Below, piece by piece: positions 44,321 to 52,328 of a stretch of 64,000 nt of DNA. The notes beneath the pieces were generated by a model. That model was not told the origin of the DNA, made no database searches, and was given only the letters and a program-made list of their open reading frames with translations. Positions within the stretch are counted from its first letter, which is position 1; every line of letters starts with the position of its first letter. Position numbers and translations under genes: made by a program. Source of the DNA: Rubrivivax albus (GTDB taxonomy: Bacteria > Pseudomonadota > Gammaproteobacteria > Burkholderiales > Burkholderiaceae_C); contig NZ_SACT01000004.1 in NCBI RefSeq assembly GCF_004016515.1, forward strand, positions 1 through 64,000, given 5' to 3'.

Positions 44321-45313
44321 ATGGGCAGCGTGCACGATCCCCGCGGACACCCGGGCGCCACCGCCGATGACGCTGCGGCGCCACAGGTGCTGCTGGCCCA
44401 GCCGCGCGGCTTCTGCGCCGGCGTGGTGCGGGCGGTCGAGATCGTCGAGCGTGCGCTCGAACTGCACGGCGCGCCGGTCTACGTGTTCCACGAGATCGTG
44501 CACAACGGCCACGTGGTGGCCGACCTCCGCGCGCGCGGTGCCGTCTTCGTCGACACGCTGGGCGAGGTGCCTTCAGGGGCGGTGACCGTGTTCAGCGCCC
44601 ACGGCGTGGCGCTGGCCGTGGAGCGCGACGCCATGGCGCGCGGCCTGCGCGTAATCGACGCCACCTGCCCACTCGTGGGCAAGGTGCACCTGCAGGCGCA
44701 GCGCTACGTGCGGCAGGGGCACGCGCTGGTGGTCATCGGCCACGCCGGGCACGAGGAGGTGGTCGGCACGATGGGGCGGGTGGACGCGGAGGTCCACCTC
44801 GTCAGCCGCCCCGAGGACGTGGCGGCGCTGCGCTTCGTGTCCGGCCCCCCGGTGGCCTACGTGACCCAGACCACGCTGAGCGTGGACGACACGCGGGACA
44901 TCATCCAGGCGCTGAAGGCGCGCTTCCCGCAGATCGTTGGGCCGGACCTGGACGACATCTGTTACGCCACCCAGAACCGCCAGAACGCCGTGCGCGCGCT
45001 GGCACGCCAGGTGGACCTGCTGCTGATCGTCGGGTCGGCCAACAGTTCGAACGCGCAGCGCCTGCGCGAAGTGGCCGAGCAGCAGGGGGTGGCGGCGTAT
45101 CTCGTGCCCGACGAAACCGGTGTCGACCCGTCCTGGCTGGACGGCGTGCAGCAGGTCGGCGTGAGCGCCGGAGCGTCCACGCCGGAGGTGCTGGTGCAAC
45201 GCGTGGCCCGGCGTTTGAGCGCCCTGGGCGCCGGCGATGTGCGCCAGCTGCCCGGCGTCGAGGAATCGGTGGCCTTTCGCCTGCCGCTGGCCGTGCTGCG
45301 GCCGGCGGCCTGA
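44321..45313 (+). CDS. ispH: 4-hydroxy-3-methylbut-2-enyl diphosphate reductase IspH
   Basis: Protein of 330 residues with the three cluster cysteines of IspH/LytB in [21 protein letters not shown] and [11 protein letters not shown], plus the HEIVHNG and SNSSNA-like [11 protein letters not shown] motifs. It makes isopentenyl and dimethylallyl diphosphate, the precursors used by CrtE. Placement inside a photosynthesis operon suggests a phototrophy-dedicated copy in addition to a housekeeping one elsewhere, which cannot be checked here. The 25-residue N-terminal extension is polar. Confidence 0.93.
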   Translation: MGSVHDPRGHPGATADDAAAPQVLLAQPRGFCAGVVRAVEIVERALELHGAPVYVFHEIVHNGHVVADLRARGAVFVDTLGEVPSGAVTVFSAHGVALAVERDAMARGLRVIDATCPLVGKVHLQAQRYVRQGHALVVIGHAGHEEVVGTMGRVDAEVHLVSRPEDVAALRFVSGPPVAYVTQTTLSVDDTRDIIQALKARFPQIVGPDLDDICYATQNRQNAVRALARQVDLLLIVGSANSSNAQRLREVAEQQGVAAYLVPDETGVDPSWLDGVQQVGVSAGASTPEVLVQRVARRLSALGAGDVRQLPGVEESVAFRLPLAVLRPAA

Positions 45314-45414
45314 ACGCCGTGGTGCCGAACTTGACCGCCCCGCTGCACGCACCGACCCCTGGGGCATCGGATCGACTGCACGCGCGGCACTGCCTGTCCG
45401 AGGGCGACCGCGAG

Positions 45415-46161
45415 ATGGCGTCAGGCCGCAGTGTGCAGGCGGTGGGCACGGACAGCCGGCCGGCGAAGGCCGTGGGCGACGTCGCCGTGCTGGTGCTCGT
45501 GCGCTGGCGCGCCGATGCCGGCGCCTGGGGGCTGGCGCGGCTGCCGCTGCAGGGCTGGCCGTTGCGTGCCGTGCCCGGCCTGGTCATGGCCAAGGTGCTG
45601 GGCAGCGGGCGCGATGGCGGCTTCGGGCTCATGCCGGGCCTGCTGCACCAGGGCCTGTTCCTGGTCTTCGACGGCGAGGCTGCGGCCATGGACTTCGTGG
45701 ACGGTTCGCCGCTGATGACGGCGTACCGTGCGCACGCTGCCGAGTGTGCCACCGCGGTGCTGCGCGCGGCCTCCAGCCGCGGCAGCTGGTCCGGTGCGGC
45801 CATGACGGTCAGCACCGATCTCCCGGTTCACGGCCCGGTGGCCGCGCTCACGCGGGCGTCCATCCGCCCCGCGCGTGCGGGGGCCTTCTGGCGCCACACG
45901 CCGGCGGCACAGTCGGCGCTGGCCGGGGCCGAAGGCTGTCACCTCGCGGCCGGCCTGGGTGAGGCGCCGGTGCTGCGCCAGGCCACGTTCAGCCTCTGGT
46001 CGAGCGTGGCGGCGATGAACGCCTATGCCCGACAGGGTGCCCACGGGCAGGCGGCACGCGCCTCGATGGGCGGGGGATGGTTCAGCGAATCGATGTTCGT
46101 GCGCTTCGCGCCGCTGGCCCTGGCCGGGCATTGGAAGGGGTGTGACCTTGGCGCGCTCTGA
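45415..46161 (+). CDS. crtA: Spheroidene monooxygenase CrtA
   Basis: Protein of 248 residues from ATG 45415. Conserved CrtA segments: AVLVLVRWRADAG, LMPGLLHQGLFLVF, TRASIRPARAGAFWRHTP, and the final WFSESMFVRF. It introduces the C2 keto group that turns spheroidene to spheroidenone, usually when oxygen is present. The frame is open to a GTG at 45319, but the extra 32 residues do not look like CrtA. Its end overlaps crtD by about 20 bases. Confidence 0.88.
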   Translation: MASGRSVQAVGTDSRPAKAVGDVAVLVLVRWRADAGAWGLARLPLQGWPLRAVPGLVMAKVLGSGRDGGFGLMPGLLHQGLFLVFDGEAAAMDFVDGSPLMTAYRAHAAECATAVLRAASSRGSWSGAAMTVSTDLPVHGPVAALTRASIRPARAGAFWRHTPAAQSALAGAEGCHLAAGLGEAPVLRQATFSLWSSVAAMNAYARQGAHGQAARASMGGGWFSESMFVRFAPLALAGHWKGCDLGAL

Positions 46162-47722
46162 ACCCCGCGTGGTGGTCGTGGGCGCCGGCATCGGCGGTCT
46201 GGTCAGTGCGCTGCTGCTGGCGCACCAGGGCGTGGCGGTGACGCTGGTCGAGTCGGCCTCTGGCCCCGGGGGCAAGATGCACCGGCTGCGCGTCGATGGT
46301 GCCGACGTCGACGCCGGGCCCACGGTGCTGACGATGCGCTGGGTCTTCGAGGAGATCCTCGCCGCGGTCGGGGCCACCCTGGCCGACCTGCCCGCGCTGA
46401 CCCGCCTGGACGTGCTGGCGCGCCATGCGTGGCGCGGGCATGCGCAGACGCTGGACCTGTACGCCGACGCGGCACGCTCGGTGGAGGCGGTGGGCGACTT
46501 CGCCGGCGCGGCCGAGGCGCGCCGCTTCGAGGCCTTCTGCCGCGAGGTGCGGACGGTCTACCGCACGCTGGAGACGCCGTACCTGCGTTCGGCGCGGCCC
46601 GACTTCTTCGGCATGGTGCGCAGCCTCGGGCCGTCGGGCCTGGGCACCTTGTCCGGCCTGGGCCCGTTCGCCACGCTGTGGCAGACGCTGGGCCGGCACT
46701 TCCGCGACCCCCGTCTGCGCCAGCTGTTCGCCCGCTACGCCACCTACTGCGGTGCCTCGCCCTGGCAGGCGCCGGCCACGCTGGAACTGGTGGCACAGGT
46801 CGAGATGGATGGCGTGTGGACGGTGGACGGCGGCATGCATGCGCTGGCGCGTCGCATGGCCGACCTGGCGGCCGCCCGTGGCGCGGTGCTGCGCTGGCAC
46901 AGCCCCGTGCAGCGCATCCTGCTCGACGGTGGCCGCGCCTGCGGCGTGCAACTGGCCAGCGGCGAGACCCTGGCCGCCGATGCCGTGCTGTTCAACGGCG
47001 ACCCGCAGGCCCTGGTGCAGGGGCTGCTGGGCGATGCCGTGCGCCGCGCCGTGCCGGCGGTGCCGGCCGCACAGCGTTCACTGTCGGCCGTGACCTGGGC
47101 GGTGCATGCGCCGACCAGCGGCTTCGAGCTCGCACACCACAACGTCTTCTTCGACGACGACTACGCCAGCGAGTTCGACGACATCTTCCGCCATCGGCGC
47201 CTGCCTCGGCAGGGCACCGTCTATGTCTGCGCCCAGGACCGCGGCCAAGGCGCCGGGCCGGACCGTGGCGCCGCCGAGCGGCTGCTGTGCCTGGTCAATG
47301 CCCCGGCCGATGGCGACCACCGATCCTTCGACGACGTGGAGGTCGATCCATGCGAATTCCGCAGCCTCGGGCTGATGCGGGCCTGTGGCCTGCGCATCGG
47401 CGCGACCCATCGCCAGGTGCGGCGCACGACGCCGCAGGACTTCGCGCGCCGCTTTCCGGCCACGGGCGGGGCGCTGTATGGCCAGGCCACGCACGGGTGG
47501 ATGACGCTGTTCCGTCGCCCGGGCGCAGCCTCCGCGGTGCCGGGGCTGTTCCTGGCGGGCGGTGGGGTGCACCCGGGGCCGGGGGTGCCGATGGCCGCCT
47601 TGTCGGGGCAACGGGCGGCGTCGGCGCTGATGGCGCACCTCGCTTCGACGCGCCGGTGGCACCCGGTGGCTACCTCTGGTGGTACGTCGACGCCGTCAGC
47701 GACGACGGTCGCCACGCCCTGA
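46142..47722 (+). CDS. crtD: Hydroxyneurosporene desaturase CrtD
   Basis: Protein of 526 residues in the CrtI/CrtD flavin desaturase family. The FAD-binding dinucleotide fold VVVVGAGIGGLVSALLLA is at the N-terminus, followed by GPGGKMHRL and DAGPTVLTMRWVFEE. The C-terminal flavin contact is FLAGGGVHPGPGVPMAALSG. It inserts the C3-C4 double bond of spheroidene. The GTG at 46142 after a GGAAGGGG stretch is chosen; TTG 46148 is an alternative. The final 30 residues overlap crtC in another frame. Confidence 0.9.
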   Translation: MTLARSEPRVVVVGAGIGGLVSALLLAHQGVAVTLVESASGPGGKMHRLRVDGADVDAGPTVLTMRWVFEEILAAVGATLADLPALTRLDVLARHAWRGHAQTLDLYADAARSVEAVGDFAGAAEARRFEAFCREVRTVYRTLETPYLRSARPDFFGMVRSLGPSGLGTLSGLGPFATLWQTLGRHFRDPRLRQLFARYATYCGASPWQAPATLELVAQVEMDGVWTVDGGMHALARRMADLAAARGAVLRWHSPVQRILLDGGRACGVQLASGETLAADAVLFNGDPQALVQGLLGDAVRRAVPAVPAAQRSLSAVTWAVHAPTSGFELAHHNVFFDDDYASEFDDIFRHRRLPRQGTVYVCAQDRGQGAGPDRGAAERLLCLVNAPADGDHRSFDDVEVDPCEFRSLGLMRACGLRIGATHRQVRRTTPQDFARRFPATGGALYGQATHGWMTLFRRPGAASAVPGLFLAGGGVHPGPGVPMAALSGQRAASALMAHLASTRRWHPVATSGGTSTPSATTVATP

Positions 47723-48558
47723 CCGTGATCGCCTTCGTCGGCAGTGTCTTCTCACCCTACTACCGCCGTGCCTTCCACCGCGACCCGATGACCGACCCGC
47801 TGCAGCACTGCGCCATCAACGTCGCCCTCTACGGCGATGCGCGGCGCTGGACGATGACCGAGCGTGCCGCCCGCCACGTGCAGCGCAGCGCGACGGCGTT
47901 CGTCGTCGGGCCCAGCCGTGTGCGCTGGGACGGTGGCGCGCTGTGCCTGGACATTGACGAGGTCGGCATGCCCTGGCCGCGCCGGGTGCGCGGCCGCGTG
48001 CGCATCTGGCCGCATGGCCTGGCGCGCTGGCGCACGACGCTGGACACCGGCGGTGCGCACCGCTGGGGCCCGATCGCCCCCTGCGCCCGCGCCGAGGTCG
48101 AACTCGACGCGCCGGCCCTGCGCTGGCAGGGCGAGGCCTACGTGGACAGCAACGACGGCGACGAGCCCATCGAACGCCCCTTTGCCGACTGGGACTGGTC
48201 GCGCGCCACGCTGGCCGACGGCAGCACAGCCGTGATCTACGACGTGCGCGAACGCGGCGGCGCCGGGCGCGTGATCGCGCAGCGCTTCGCCACCCACGGC
48301 CAGACCGAGGCCTTCGCGGCGCCGCCCCGCCAGCGCCTGCCGCGCACCGGCTGGCGTGTGGCACGCCAGATCCGCAGCGACGCACCGGCTCGCGTGCACC
48401 GCACGCTGGAGGACACGCCGTTCTATGCCCGCTCGCTGCTGGACTGCGGCGTGCTGGGCCAGCGCGTGCAGGCCGTGCACGAATCGCTCAGCCTGCCGCG
48501 GCTGCAGTCGCCGATGGTGCAGTGGATGTTGCCCTGGCGCATGCCCCGGCGGCGCTGA
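47656..48558 (+). CDS. crtC: Acyclic carotenoid 1,2-hydratase CrtC
   Basis: Protein of about 300 residues. GGYLWWYVDAVSDDGRHALT, FSPYYRRAFHRD, CAINVALYG and EAYVDSNDGDEPIE are CrtC hallmarks. The enzyme adds water to neurosporene and related carotenoids. The start is uncertain: the family-like residues FDAP lie just upstream of the GTG chosen here, yet no ATG, GTG or TTG exists in frame for at least 20 codons before it. The gene may start at a rare codon or truly be shorter. It overlaps crtD by 67 bases. Confidence 0.85.
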   Translation: MAPGGYLWWYVDAVSDDGRHALTVIAFVGSVFSPYYRRAFHRDPMTDPLQHCAINVALYGDARRWTMTERAARHVQRSATAFVVGPSRVRWDGGALCLDIDEVGMPWPRRVRGRVRIWPHGLARWRTTLDTGGAHRWGPIAPCARAEVELDAPALRWQGEAYVDSNDGDEPIERPFADWDWSRATLADGSTAVIYDVRERGGAGRVIAQRFATHGQTEAFAAPPRQRLPRTGWRVARQIRSDAPARVHRTLEDTPFYARSLLDCGVLGQRVQAVHESLSLPRLQSPMVQWMLPWRMPRRR

Positions 48559-48579
48559 GGACCTCACATGTCGTTCTGG

Positions 48580-48624
48580 GTGTCAATAACAATAGACACA
48601 TCAAGGTGTATCACTAGAATGACA
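48580..48624 (+). promoter_or_regulatory. pucBA promoter with two tandem PpsR boxes
   Basis: Two perfect TGT-N12-ACA motifs occur at 48581-48598 (inside GTGTC-N10-GACAC, 48580-48599) and 48607-48624, separated by 8 bases. TAGACA (48593-48598) and TAGAAT (48615-48620) are 16 bases apart and form a good -35/-10 pair, so one box covers each promoter element. Closely spaced paired sites bind CrtJ/PpsR cooperatively in Rhodobacter. Strong repression of LH2 genes in oxygen is expected. Confidence 0.8.
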
Positions 48625-48683
48625 TTGCCCCCGTGCGGGCTTTCGCACGACAACCCAGAGCCCAAGAAAAGGAGCTTGCAACC

Positions 48684-48836
48684 ATGTCCGATTCCGACAA
48701 GGTTTGGCCAACCGGTTTGACCGAGGCCGAGTCCGAGGAGGTCCATCGCCACATCATCCAGGGGACTCAGATCTTCGGGATGATCGCGGCGCTGGCGCAC
48801 CTGCTCGCCTACATCTATTCGCCCTGGCTGAAGTGA
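48684..48836 (+). CDS. pucB: Light-harvesting 2 beta subunit PucB
   Basis: Protein of 50 residues. WPTGLTEAESEEVHRH at the N-terminus, His39 in ALAHLLAYIYSPWL as the B850 ligand, and His21/His23 before the helix are LH2 beta features. AAGGAG lies ten bases upstream of the ATG. It is expressed from the PpsR-controlled promoter just upstream and is followed after 13 bases by pucA. Confidence 0.95.
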   Translation: MSDSDKVWPTGLTEAESEEVHRHIIQGTQIFGMIAALAHLLAYIYSPWLK

Positions 48837-48849
48837 AGGAGGGCACACC

Positions 48850-49062
48850 ATGATCTACGGAAAAATCTGGTGCGTCGTGAAGCCGTCGGTGGGCATCCCT
48901 CTGATGCTCGGCGCCGTGGCGGTGAGTTCGTTCGCGGTGCACTACGCGCTGCTGACCCACACCACCTGGCTGCCCAAGTACTACGAAGGTGGTGCCAAGC
49001 AGACGGCGCAGGCCGAGTCGACGACGAAGCTGGCGCTCGCGCCAGCCGAAGCGCCGAAGTAG
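48850..49062 (+). CDS. pucA: Light-harvesting 2 alpha subunit PucA
   Basis: Protein of 70 residues. MIYGKIWCVVKPSVGIP matches LH2 alpha, with His31 as B850 ligand and HTTWLP at 37-42. Positions 44 and 45 are Tyr-Tyr, the hydrogen-bonding pair of ordinary B800-850 complexes (the B800-820 type has Phe-Leu in Rhodoblastus). The tail after residue 48 is Ala/Thr/Pro-rich and longer than usual, as in Rubrivivax. GGAGG precedes the ATG. Confidence 0.95.
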   Translation: MIYGKIWCVVKPSVGIPLMLGAVAVSSFAVHYALLTHTTWLPKYYEGGAKQTAQAESTTKLALAPAEAPK

Positions 49063-49092
49063 CCCACAGCGCTGGCCGCCGTCCCCAGGACG

Positions 49093-49140
49093 GCGGGCCA
49101 TGCCGGTGCCGCGCGCTGCGCGGTGGCCGGCATGGCCCGC
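49093..49140 (+). promoter_or_regulatory. Strong RNA hairpin between pucA and pucC
   Basis: A perfect 14-bp stem (49093-49106 with 49127-49140) encloses an inner 6-bp stem (CCGCGC/GCGCGG, 49109-49114 with 49118-49123) and a GCT loop. No T-run follows and pucC starts 13 bases later. It should protect the pucBA message and limit read-through or translation of pucC, like hairpins known after antenna genes. Confidence 0.75.
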
Positions 49141-49153
49141 TGCCGCTCGACGC

Positions 49154-50572
49154 ATGACATCCCTCAGTCGCCACCTGCTGACCAACTGGGTCCGTCTCGG
49201 CCCCCGGTTCCTGCCGTTCGCCGACGCGGCCTCGCCGGGCCTGCCGTTGTCGCGCCTGCTGCGTTTGTCGCTGTTCCAGGTCTCGGTGGGCATGGCCCTG
49301 GTGCTGATGCTGGGCACGCTCAACCGGGTGATGATCGTCGAGCTCGGCGTGCCGGCGTCGCTGGTGGCGGTGGTCATCGCGCTGCCGGTGATCTACGCGC
49401 CGATGCGTGCGCTGATCGGCTTCAAGTCCGACCATCACCGCTCCGCGCTGGGTTGGCGTCGTGTGCCCTACATGTGGATGGGCACGATGATCCAGTTCGG
49501 CGGCCTGGCGATCATGCCGTTTGCGTTGCTGGTGCTCTCCGGCGGTGGCGATGCCGGCCGCTGGCCGGCGTGGATCGGCCAGGCCTCGGCGGCGCTGGCC
49601 TTCCTGCTCGTGGGCGCAGGCCTGCACACCACGCAGACCGCCGGCCTGGCCCTGGCCAACGACCAGGCCGCGCCGGACAAGCAACCGCGCGTGGTCGGTC
49701 TGATGTACGTGATGCTGCTGCTGGGCACCATGGGCAGCGCGCTGCTGTTCGGCTGGCTGCTGAGGGATTTCAGCCCCGGCCGCCTGGTGCAGGTGATCCA
49801 GGGCGCCGCGGTGGCCACGCTGGTGCTCAACGCCGTGGCCCTGTGGCAGCAGGAGACGCGCGACCCGCAGCGCGTGGCACGCTGGCGCGAGCGCCCGGCC
49901 CGTGAGCCCGACTTCCGCGAGGCCTGGCGTGCCTTCGTGGCCCACGACGGCTCGGCGCGGCGGCTGGCCGCCATCGGTCTGGGCACGCTGGCCTTCGGCA
50001 TGCAGGACGTCCTGATCGAGCCCTACGGCGGTCAGGTCCTGCAGATGGGCGTGGGCCAGACCACCTGGCTCACCGCCACGCTGGCCGCCGGCGGCCTGTG
50101 CGGCTTCGGCCTCGCGTCGCGGGTGCTGGGCCGGGGCGGCGAGCCCGTTCGCCTGGCCCTGCAGGCGGCGCTGCTGGGCGTGCCGGCGTTTGCCGCCATC
50201 ACCGTGGCCGCACCTGCGCAGTGGCTGGCGCTGTTCGTCGCCGGTGTGGCCGCCATCGGCTTCGCGGCCGGGCTGTTCGGCCATGCGACGCTGACGCTCA
50301 CCATGAACCGCGCCCCGAAGGACCAAGTCGGCCTGGCGCTGGGCGCCTGGGGGGCGGTGCAAGCCACCGCCGCCGGCGTGGGCGTGGCCCTGGGCGGTAT
50401 ATTGCGCGACGCCTTTGGCGCGCTGGCCGCGCAGGGCAGCCTGGGCCCCGCCCTGGCCGTGCCGGCCACGGGCTTTGCCGCCGTGTACCTGATGGAGATC
50501 GTGCTGCTGGGGGCCACCGCAGTGGTGCTGTGGCCCTTGCTGACATCACCGCCGGCGCCGCCGGCCCCCTGA
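49154..50572 (+). CDS. pucC: BCD-family transporter PucC, LH2 assembly factor
   Basis: Protein of 472 residues with about twelve membrane helices, major-facilitator-like. LRLSLFQVSVGMALVLMLGTLNRVMIVELGVP (read in parts) opens it; ALIGFKSDHH, WRRVPYMWMGT and LIEPYGGQVLQMGVGQTT are BCD-family marks. PucC proteins help insert pigment into LH2 and are thought to move bacteriochlorophyll. The ribosome site is poor and sits behind a strong hairpin, so synthesis should be low relative to PucBA. Confidence 0.93.
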   Translation: MTSLSRHLLTNWVRLGPRFLPFADAASPGLPLSRLLRLSLFQVSVGMALVLMLGTLNRVMIVELGVPASLVAVVIALPVIYAPMRALIGFKSDHHRSALGWRRVPYMWMGTMIQFGGLAIMPFALLVLSGGGDAGRWPAWIGQASAALAFLLVGAGLHTTQTAGLALANDQAAPDKQPRVVGLMYVMLLLGTMGSALLFGWLLRDFSPGRLVQVIQGAAVATLVLNAVALWQQETRDPQRVARWRERPAREPDFREAWRAFVAHDGSARRLAAIGLGTLAFGMQDVLIEPYGGQVLQMGVGQTTWLTATLAAGGLCGFGLASRVLGRGGEPVRLALQAALLGVPAFAAITVAAPAQWLALFVAGVAAIGFAAGLFGHATLTLTMNRAPKDQVGLALGAWGAVQATAAGVGVALGGILRDAFGALAAQGSLGPALAVPATGFAAVYLMEIVLLGATAVVLWPLLTSPPAPPAP

Positions 50573-50593
50573 ACGCACCGCCTGGAGACGTCG

Positions 50594-50701
50594 ATGAAGC
50601 TCTATCACCTGCTGCTGTTGGTCTGGATCCTGTGGGTCACGCTGTGGACGCTCAAGGAAGTCCAGGCCGCCGACCGGCGGCGCAAGGCCAAGAAGAAGTG
50701 A
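50594..50701 (+). CDS. 35-residue single-helix membrane peptide after pucC
   Basis: A short gene with GGAG seven bases before its ATG, 21 bases after pucC. The peptide has one membrane helix with many tryptophans and leucines (YHLLLLVWILWVTLWTL) and a very basic tail (DRRRKAKKK), so the C-terminus should face the cytoplasm. Not recognised as a named family. It may be a small LH2-associated factor comparable in position to pucDE, but sequence evidence for that is lacking. Confidence 0.6.
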   Translation: MKLYHLLLLVWILWVTLWTLKEVQAADRRRKAKKK

Positions 50702-50740
50702 GTCTCGCTGGCGCGGCACCATGCCGCGCCGGTGGACGAG

Positions 50741-50986
50741 TCAACGCCGGCGCCAGCGGGCCAGCCAGCCGCCCAGGCTGGCGACCGCCACGGCCGCCAT
50801 CACGCCCATGTTGAGCGCCGCCAGCGTGCCCAGCCAGGGGCCGGCCACCGGGCCGGCGATGCGGGCGCCGAAGCCATAACCCTGCCACGCGCCCGCGGCG
50901 AACACCGCGGCCAGCGCCAGCCACCGCAAGGTGGGGGCGAGCTTCGGCAGCGCCACAGGCGAACTGGGTTCAGCGCGCACGGTCAT
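50741..50986 (-). CDS. Small membrane protein downstream of crtB (2 helices)
   Basis: Protein of 81 residues with two hydrophobic segments (about 20-45 and 53-73) rich in Ala and Gly and a basic C-terminus (WLARWRRR). No family recognised. GAGGA lies before the ATG and the gene overlaps the preceding small ORF by 17 bases, so it is probably the last gene of the crtI-crtB transcript. It converges with the pucC-side peptide gene. Confidence 0.55.
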   Translation of the reverse strand: MTVRAEPSSPVALPKLAPTLRWLALAAVFAAGAWQGYGFGARIAGPVAGPWLGTLAALNMGVMAAVAVASLGGWLARWRRR

Positions 50987-51197
50987 CGTTCACGTCCTCG
51001 GTCGTTGGGGGTGTCTGCGCGGGGGAGCCGCCTTGCCCGCTCGTGCGGGCTGCGGCGGCCGCGTCGGCCTCGCGCTGGCGCTGGGTCTCCCGCCGGTCGC
51101 GTTCCACCGAGCGCAGCTGCCACCAGGCGAACACCAGCACACTGCCGAACACGAGCACCAGCTCGATCAGGATCAACGGGGCATGCTCGCTGCCCAT
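50970..51197 (-). CDS. Small single-helix membrane protein downstream of crtB
   Basis: Protein of 75 residues: one N-terminal membrane helix (about 8-28, LILIELVLVFGSVLVFAWW) followed by a charged, Arg/Asp/Gln-rich cytoplasmic tail. AGGA precedes the ATG. It follows crtB by 24 bases. Not a recognised family; its retention in this operon suggests a link to carotenoid or antenna membranes, which is inference. Confidence 0.6.
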   Translation of the reverse strand: MGSEHAPLILIELVLVFGSVLVFAWWQLRSVERDRRETQRQREADAAAAARTSGQGGSPAQTPPTTEDVNDDRAR

Positions 51198-51221
51198 GGT
51201 CGTCCTGTGGCGCGCGGCGGC

Positions 51222-52328
51222 TCAGTACGGCCCGTGCGGCGGCACGAGCTGGCGCTGTGCGAGGGCCGGCCGGGCCAGGGGGCGTTGCAGGGCCTGGCGC
51301 TGTGCCAGCTGGCGCTCGAACAGCTGCAGCACCCAGCCCACCCGCTGCGGGAAGTTTCGGGCAGGGATGAACGCCGGGTGCGGGCCGGCGGCGACGGCGT
51401 CGACCAGGTAGCGCGTGGCCGGCAGCGGCGGCAGGCTGGCCGCGTCGTGGGCCGGTGCGCGCACCGCCGCGCTGCTGGCCTGCGCCACCAGGGCCAGCTT
51501 GCGCCGGCCTGGCACCACGGTGCGCCGGCTCACGGCGTCCAGCCCCTCGCGCGCCAGCTGGTGGCCGATCTCGGCATAGGCCAGGCGTGCGGCCAGGATG
51601 GCGGCGCGGCAGTCGCGCGGCAGCGCGGCGATGCCGTGTTCCGCCCGCGCGTAGAGCGCCTCGGCGGCCTGCAGCAGCCGCTGCACGACCGTGGCCAGCG
51701 CCGCGTCGTGGCGTGGCTGGGCCAGCCAGGCGTCGGGGTCGATGCCGGCCTCGCGCAGCCAGGCCAGCGGCAGGTAGATGCGGCCGCGGCGGGCATCCTC
51801 GCCCACGTCGCGCGCGATGTTGGTCAGCTGCATGGCCACGCCCAGGTCGCAGGCCCGGGCCACGGCGTGGGCATCGCGGGTGTCCATCACCAGGGCCATC
51901 ATCGCGCCCACGGTGCCGGCCACCCGGGCGGCGTAGGCCTGCAGGTCGTCCAGCGTCTCGTAGCGGCGGCCTTCGAGGTCCCACACGAAACCCTCGAGCA
52001 GCGCGTCCAGCAGCGTACGCGGGATGGCGAACCGGTGCACCACGCCGGCCAGGGCCAGGTCGGCCTCGATGGCGCGCGGGCGGCCGGCGTAGAGCGCGTC
52101 CAGCCGTTCGTTGAGCTGCGCCAGCGCCTGCAGGGGATTGGCGCCGTCGTCCACGGCGTCGTCGGCCAGCCGGCAGTAGGCGTACAGCGCACAGGCGGGG
52201 GCGCGCACGCGCGCCGGCAGCAGCAGCGAGGCGGCGAAGAAGGTGCGCGAGCCACCGCGCATCAGCGCACGGCAGGCGGCGGGGTCGTAGACCGGGGGCG
52301 CATGGCGGGTGTCGGGGTCAGGATGCAC
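51222..52328 (-). CDS. crtB: Phytoene synthase CrtB
   Basis: Protein of 368 residues of the squalene/phytoene synthase family. The two aspartate-rich motifs are in YCRLADDAVDD (about residue 55) and NIARDVGEDARRGRIYLP (about 180). It condenses two geranylgeranyl diphosphates to phytoene. GTG start at 52328 has GAAGGAG upstream and lies within the end of crtI (11-base overlap). The C-terminus carries about 60 extra residues rich in Gln/Arg/Pro. Confidence 0.94.
   Translation of the reverse strand: MHPDPDTRHAPPVYDPAACRALMRGGSRTFFAASLLLPARVRAPACALYAYCRLADDAVDDGANPLQALAQLNERLDALYAGRPRAIEADLALAGVVHRFAIPRTLLDALLEGFVWDLEGRRYETLDDLQAYAARVAGTVGAMMALVMDTRDAHAVARACDLGVAMQLTNIARDVGEDARRGRIYLPLAWLREAGIDPDAWLAQPRHDAALATVVQRLLQAAEALYARAEHGIAALPRDCRAAILAARLAYAEIGHQLAREGLDAVSRRTVVPGRRKLALVAQASSAAVRAPAHDAASLPPLPATRYLVDAVAAGPHPAFIPARNFPQRVGWVLQLFERQLAQRQALQRPLARPALAQRQLVPPHGPY

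Noticed and set aside
45319-45414. A longer N-terminus of CrtA from the GTG at 45319
   Set aside because: The 32 extra residues do not resemble CrtA and no ribosome site precedes the GTG.
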